A stretch of DNA of 9,037 nt from Syntrophaceae bacterium UBA6252 (lineage in GTDB: Bacteria; Desulfobacterota; Syntrophia; Syntrophales; UBA6807): assembly GCA_002441265.1 (NCBI GenBank), contig DJVQ01000032.1:1-9037 (forward strand), read 5' to 3'. Of this stretch, positions 7,084-9,037 are shown in pieces. The notes beneath the pieces were generated by a model. The model was given only the letters and a program-made list of their open reading frames with translations. It had not been told where the DNA came from and ran no database searches. The position numbers and the translations under genes were made by a program. The stretch's first letter is position 1. Each line of letters opens with the position of its first letter.

Positions 7084-7105
7084 TGAAGGAAAAAGGATTC
7101 CTTCA
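7084..7105 (-). promoter_or_regulatory. Hairpin in the speDE leader, just upstream of the ribosome binding site
   Basis: A perfect 8-bp inverted repeat, TGAAGGAA (7084-7091) with TTCCTTCA (7098-7105), has a 6-base loop. In the transcript it ends about 12 bases before the GGGAGGG ribosome binding site. A second small hairpin, CAGGG/CCCTG with a TTTT loop on the plus strand, lies at 7148-7161. A regulatory role is inferred only from position. Confidence 0.45.
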
Positions 7106-7175
7106 CCATTCCGGGCGACCGGAGGTTAACATGAAGGGAACCGACTTCAGGGTTTTCCCTGCGAAAGGTGTGCCC

Positions 7176-7204
7176 TCTATATAAAAAAAGGGGGGGTCTG
7201 TCAA
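7176..7204 (-). promoter_or_regulatory. Sigma70-type promoter of speDE
   Basis: On the minus strand TTGACA (7199-7204) is a perfect -35 and TATAGA (7176-7181) a five-of-six -10, with exactly 17 bases between them. Transcription would start near 7169, giving a leader of about 113 bases. The spacer consists of a C-run and a T-run that also form the 3' end of the upstream operon's terminator. Confidence 0.8.
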
Positions 7205-7211
7205 GGCCCCC
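7183..7211 (-). terminator. Rho-independent terminator of the cupin / Fe-S operon
   Basis: On the minus strand GGGGG (7207-7211) pairs with the C-run (7190-7196) around a 10-base loop and is followed by seven T residues (7183-7189). An alternative register pairs GGGTC with GACCC (7213-7217 with 7194-7198). It starts about 29 bases past the cupin stop codon. The loop contains the -35 box of the speDE promoter. Confidence 0.75.
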
Positions 7212-7239
7212 GGACCCTCCGTTTCCTTCGGCGGGCGGG

Positions 7240-7899
7240 CTATGTCCGGTCGAAATGCCTCAGGGCGTCCGCCGCGAGGATTTTCTTTTTTGTTTTCGGG
7301 GCGTAAATGGGGAAGACCCGGTTTTGGTCCGGATCGTATCCGTTGATGAAATCCCGCTTCACCGTGGGCCTGCCGTAGATGCTCACCTGGACGATGGTTT
7401 CCCCCGAGGGGTTGCCCGTTTTGTGAATCCCGCCGTGCAGGGGCAGGACGTAATAATTTTCGCCGGGCGAAATCGTCATGCGTCCCGTTTCGCGCAAAAC
7501 GGCATGGCCCGCCTTTTTGCCGTCGTCCACGCGCTCGTAGTTGACAACGTCCAGATCGCCCGAAACGGGCCCGATGACGCCCCAGGAACTGTGGTCATGG
7601 ACGGGGTCGTACTGTCCCGGTCCCCAGATGAAGAGCCTCACGGTGAAAAACCGTTCCGGGTCGTTGAACAGGATGACCTCGCTGTCGAACATGGTGGGGT
7701 AGCTGATGTCGGGATAGGGACCGCCGCCCTCGATGGAACGAAGGATATCCCGGAACAGGGCGGTGTTCAGGGAAAGTTCGGAAAACATGGGGCGGAGAAA
7801 TTGGACCATGGAAAGGGCGCTTGTACAGCCCTTCAGTCCCAGTCTCAGCCGGTCGGTGAATTCCCTCAGGGCGTCGGGGATGTCACTTTTCCCGTTCAT
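7240..7899 (-). CDS. Cysteine dioxygenase-family cupin (thiol dioxygenase-like, function uncertain)
   Basis: This is a small double-stranded beta-helix metalloprotein of 219 residues, about the usual family size. The first metal motif is WGPGQYDPVHDHSSWGVIG, with His101 and His103 as ligands. The third ligand is most likely His159 in GGIHKTGN, giving the three-His iron site of thiol dioxygenases. By eye alignment, two active-site features of authentic cysteine dioxygenase are absent: the carboxylate-binding Arg is replaced by a hydrophobic residue near Val75, and the Ser-His-Tyr outer triad reads Gln171-Ser173-Tyr175. The substrate is therefore not assigned; 3-mercaptopropionate or another thiol, or a non-oxygenase role, remains possible. 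AAGGAAGGA lies just before the ATG at 7899. The start overlaps the end of the upstream Fe-S gene by 17 bases, so translation is probably coupled. Confidence 0.85.
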   Translation of the reverse strand: MNGKSDIPDALREFTDRLRLGLKGCTSALSMVQFLRPMFSELSLNTALFRDILRSIEGGGPYPDISYPTMFDSEVILFNDPERFFTVRLFIWGPGQYDPVHDHSSWGVIGPVSGDLDVVNYERVDDGKKAGHAVLRETGRMTISPGENYYVLPLHGGIHKTGNPSGETIVQVSIYGRPTVKRDFINGYDPDQNRVFPIYAPKTKKKILAADALRHFDRT

Positions 7900-8815
7900 G
7901 AGTTCCTTCCTTGATGCTCCTTGCGGTTTCCGTGAAAAACTCCTTCAATCCCCCGGCGGCCGAGGGGCCGTCGCCGGTGAGGGCGCTTCCATAGTGGCGG
8001 ATGACGGTCCATGCCCGGTACAGGGGGTCGTCGGAACCCGAGAAAATGCCCGCCAGTTCCTTCCGGTAGTGAGATGCGGTTTTTTCCCTGCCGTAGAGGA
8101 CCCGGTCTTCGCCGACGGGGCAGACCTTGACGCAGATGCCGCAGGGGTAGCAGCCTTTCGCGCTCAAAGCCTTTGCCCACAAGGCGCACCGCATCCCGTC
8201 ATAATGTGCGAGGACCTTGCCCTTGTCCTTCAGTTCCTGGCGGCTCATGACGAGGGCCGAAACGGGACAGAGGTCGAAACAGGCGCCGCATCGGATGCAC
8301 AGGTTCTCCCCGGCCGGTGGGTCCGGTTGGAGCTTCAGCGCCGTGAACACGGAGGTGAACCGCACCCTGGGCCCGAATTCCCGCGTGAGGATCGTGTTGT
8401 TGATGCCCACGTGGCCCAGGCCGCTGTAATGGGCGGCGTAAGTGTGGGCGAATACCGCCCCGGGTTTTCGAAGGAGGACGTCCACCCTGGAGTACCCGTC
8501 GCGGCTGATGGGGATGGAAGGATGCCCCAGACGGTTCAGACGGAGGGCGAGCCGGAACGCCAGGTCGTCGAGAAGCCGGTTGCAGGTGTTGTACAGGTCC
8601 CGATGCTGCACCGAAGGGGTCGTTTCCACGATGGGAAGTGGCATCTGGATGCCGAAGGTGATGACCGTCGCCACCGGCGGCCAGAGGAACCCGGGCCGGT
8701 GCTCCGGCGTCACCTCCCCCCGGGAGTCCCAGGTTTCGGGGGACGCGAATCCCGCGAGATCGGCGCCGCCCTCCCGGAGGAACTTCACGATGTCTTCCCG
8801 GATCGATCCGCCCAT
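7883..8815 (-). CDS. QueG-like protein with two [4Fe-4S] clusters (epoxyqueuosine reductase-related)
   Basis: This protein of 310 residues from the ATG at 8815 resembles the COG1600 group that includes the cobalamin-dependent tRNA enzyme QueG. The N-terminal domain (about 1-165) contains YSGLGHVGINNTILTREFGP at 130-149, the counterpart of the AGLG-x-x-G-KN-LL stretch in QueG. Two ferredoxin motifs follow: CIRCGACFDLCP with Cys173, 176, 179 and 183, and CYPCGICVKVCP with Cys222, 225, 228 and 232. There is no C-terminal HEAT-like extension and the spacer between clusters differs from QueG, so it is probably a paralogue rather than the queuosine enzyme. Its partner gene is a cupin, not a queuosine gene. 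A TTG at 8875 would add 20 residues but has no ribosome binding site; the ATG at 8815 has a modest AAAGGGG. Bound cobalamin is inferred, not visible. Confidence 0.85.
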   Translation of the reverse strand: MGGSIREDIVKFLREGGADLAGFASPETWDSRGEVTPEHRPGFLWPPVATVITFGIQMPLPIVETTPSVQHRDLYNTCNRLLDDLAFRLALRLNRLGHPSIPISRDGYSRVDVLLRKPGAVFAHTYAAHYSGLGHVGINNTILTREFGPRVRFTSVFTALKLQPDPPAGENLCIRCGACFDLCPVSALVMSRQELKDKGKVLAHYDGMRCALWAKALSAKGCYPCGICVKVCPVGEDRVLYGREKTASHYRKELAGIFSGSDDPLYRAWTVIRHYGSALTGDGPSAAGGLKEFFTETARSIKEGTHEREK

Positions 8816-8865
8816 AGGCCCCTTTCCCGTGAACGACTGCCGCCCTTGACGTAACGTACTTTTTA

Positions 8866-8895
8866 AATCTACCAAAAAGCGGAAACCCTGTCCAA
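8866..8895 (-). promoter_or_regulatory. Possible promoter of the Fe-S / cupin operon
   Basis: On the minus strand TTGGAC (8890-8895) and TAGATT (8866-8871) are separated by 18 bases and lie about 50 bases before the ATG at 8815. Both boxes are imperfect. The region is A/T-rich compared with its surroundings, which supports a promoter somewhere here. Confidence 0.3.
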
Positions 8896-8908
8896 CCGTC
8901 TTTTCTCC

Positions 8909-8938
8909 TTGACAATAGGAAAGCCTTCCTGCTAAAAA
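8909..8938 (+). promoter_or_regulatory. Promoter of tRNA-Lys
   Basis: A perfect TTGACA -35 (8909-8914) is followed after 18 bases by TAAAAA (8933-8938), which matches four of six bases of the -10 consensus. Transcription would begin about 15 bases before the mature tRNA. The spacer holds a 5-bp inverted repeat, AGGAA/TTCCT (8917-8930). Confidence 0.6.
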
Positions 8939-8960
8939 CCATCACTTCCGAAGGACACCG

Positions 8961-9037
8961 GGGCCGTTAGCTCAGTTCGGTAGAGCAGCTGACTTTTAAT
9001 CAGTTGGTCACCGGTTCAAATCCGGTACGGCCCACCA
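8961..9037 (+). tRNA. tRNA-Lys, anticodon UUU
   Basis: This is a complete 77-base cloverleaf. The acceptor stem GGGCCGT (8961-8967) pairs with ACGGCCC (9027-9033), followed by discriminator A and an encoded CCA at 9035-9037. The D-arm has TAGCTCAGTTCGGTAGAGCA. The anticodon loop CTTTTAA (8993-8999) has anticodon TTT at 8995-8997, which reads AAA and AAG lysine codons. The T-arm has CCGG, the loop TTCAAAT and CCGG. All stems pair, so the gene looks functional. It ends on the last base of the window. Confidence 0.97.

Noticed and set aside
5827..7086. A 419-residue plus-strand open frame over speDE
   Set aside because: It lies opposite speDE, whose catalytic motifs are unmistakable. It has no ribosome binding site and no recognisable domain.
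7103..7132. A short upstream frame (9 codons) in the speDE leader, reminiscent of AdoMetDC uORFs in eukaryotes
   Set aside because: The ATG at 7130-7132 on the minus strand has no purine-rich ribosome binding site, and the peptide shows no known regulatory motif.

Overview
The window reads as a join of two unrelated genomes. Positions 1 to about 2,380 carry the 3' part of atpA, all of atpG and the first ~285 codons of atpD. Protein wording and codon use there are typical of an alphaproteobacterium, most like Rhodobacteraceae by memory of the family. From about 2,380 to the end, the last ~185 codons of atpD, atpC and everything after it look like a deltaproteobacterium (Desulfobacterota, Syntrophus-like). 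The change happens inside one of the most conserved genes known, with no frame break. Inside atpD, Leu codons go from 24 of 26 CTG to 5 of 17 CTG, and Arg codons from 11 of 13 CGC/CGT to 0 of 9. A chimeric metagenome contig is the most likely explanation. No gene after 2,400 should be assigned to the organism of the first 2.3 kb, or the reverse.

Layout, plus strand: atpA (partial, 1-605), atpG (621-1499), atpD (1520-2938, hybrid), atpC (2959-3366), a Rho-independent terminator (about 3424-3469), a 12-or-more-helix ion transporter of the CitMHS/NhaD-like superfamily (3501-5009), and an unrecognised 193-residue soluble protein (5031-5612), probably co-transcribed with the transporter. A 364-base convergent intergenic region (5613-5976) follows. 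It holds two related GC-rich hairpin elements and no convincing gene.

Layout, minus strand, read right to left: a QueG-like double [4Fe-4S] protein (7883-8815) overlaps by 17 bases a small cysteine-dioxygenase-family cupin (7240-7899). Their terminator is physically overlaid with a strong sigma70-type promoter for a fused S-adenosylmethionine decarboxylase/aminopropyltransferase (speDE, 5977-7056). At the right edge, in plus orientation, a complete tRNA-Lys(UUU) with encoded CCA (8961-9037) ends on the last base of the window and has its own promoter.

Functionally, the F1 genes encode the soluble catalytic part of ATP synthase, and the antiporter-like protein would act on the same ion gradient. 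SpeDE makes decarboxylated AdoMet and transfers its aminopropyl group to a diamine, giving a spermidine-type polyamine in one polypeptide. The cupin/Fe-S pair is the least understood part: it looks translationally coupled, and neither protein fits the canonical member of its family. I found no mobile element, CRISPR array or rRNA.
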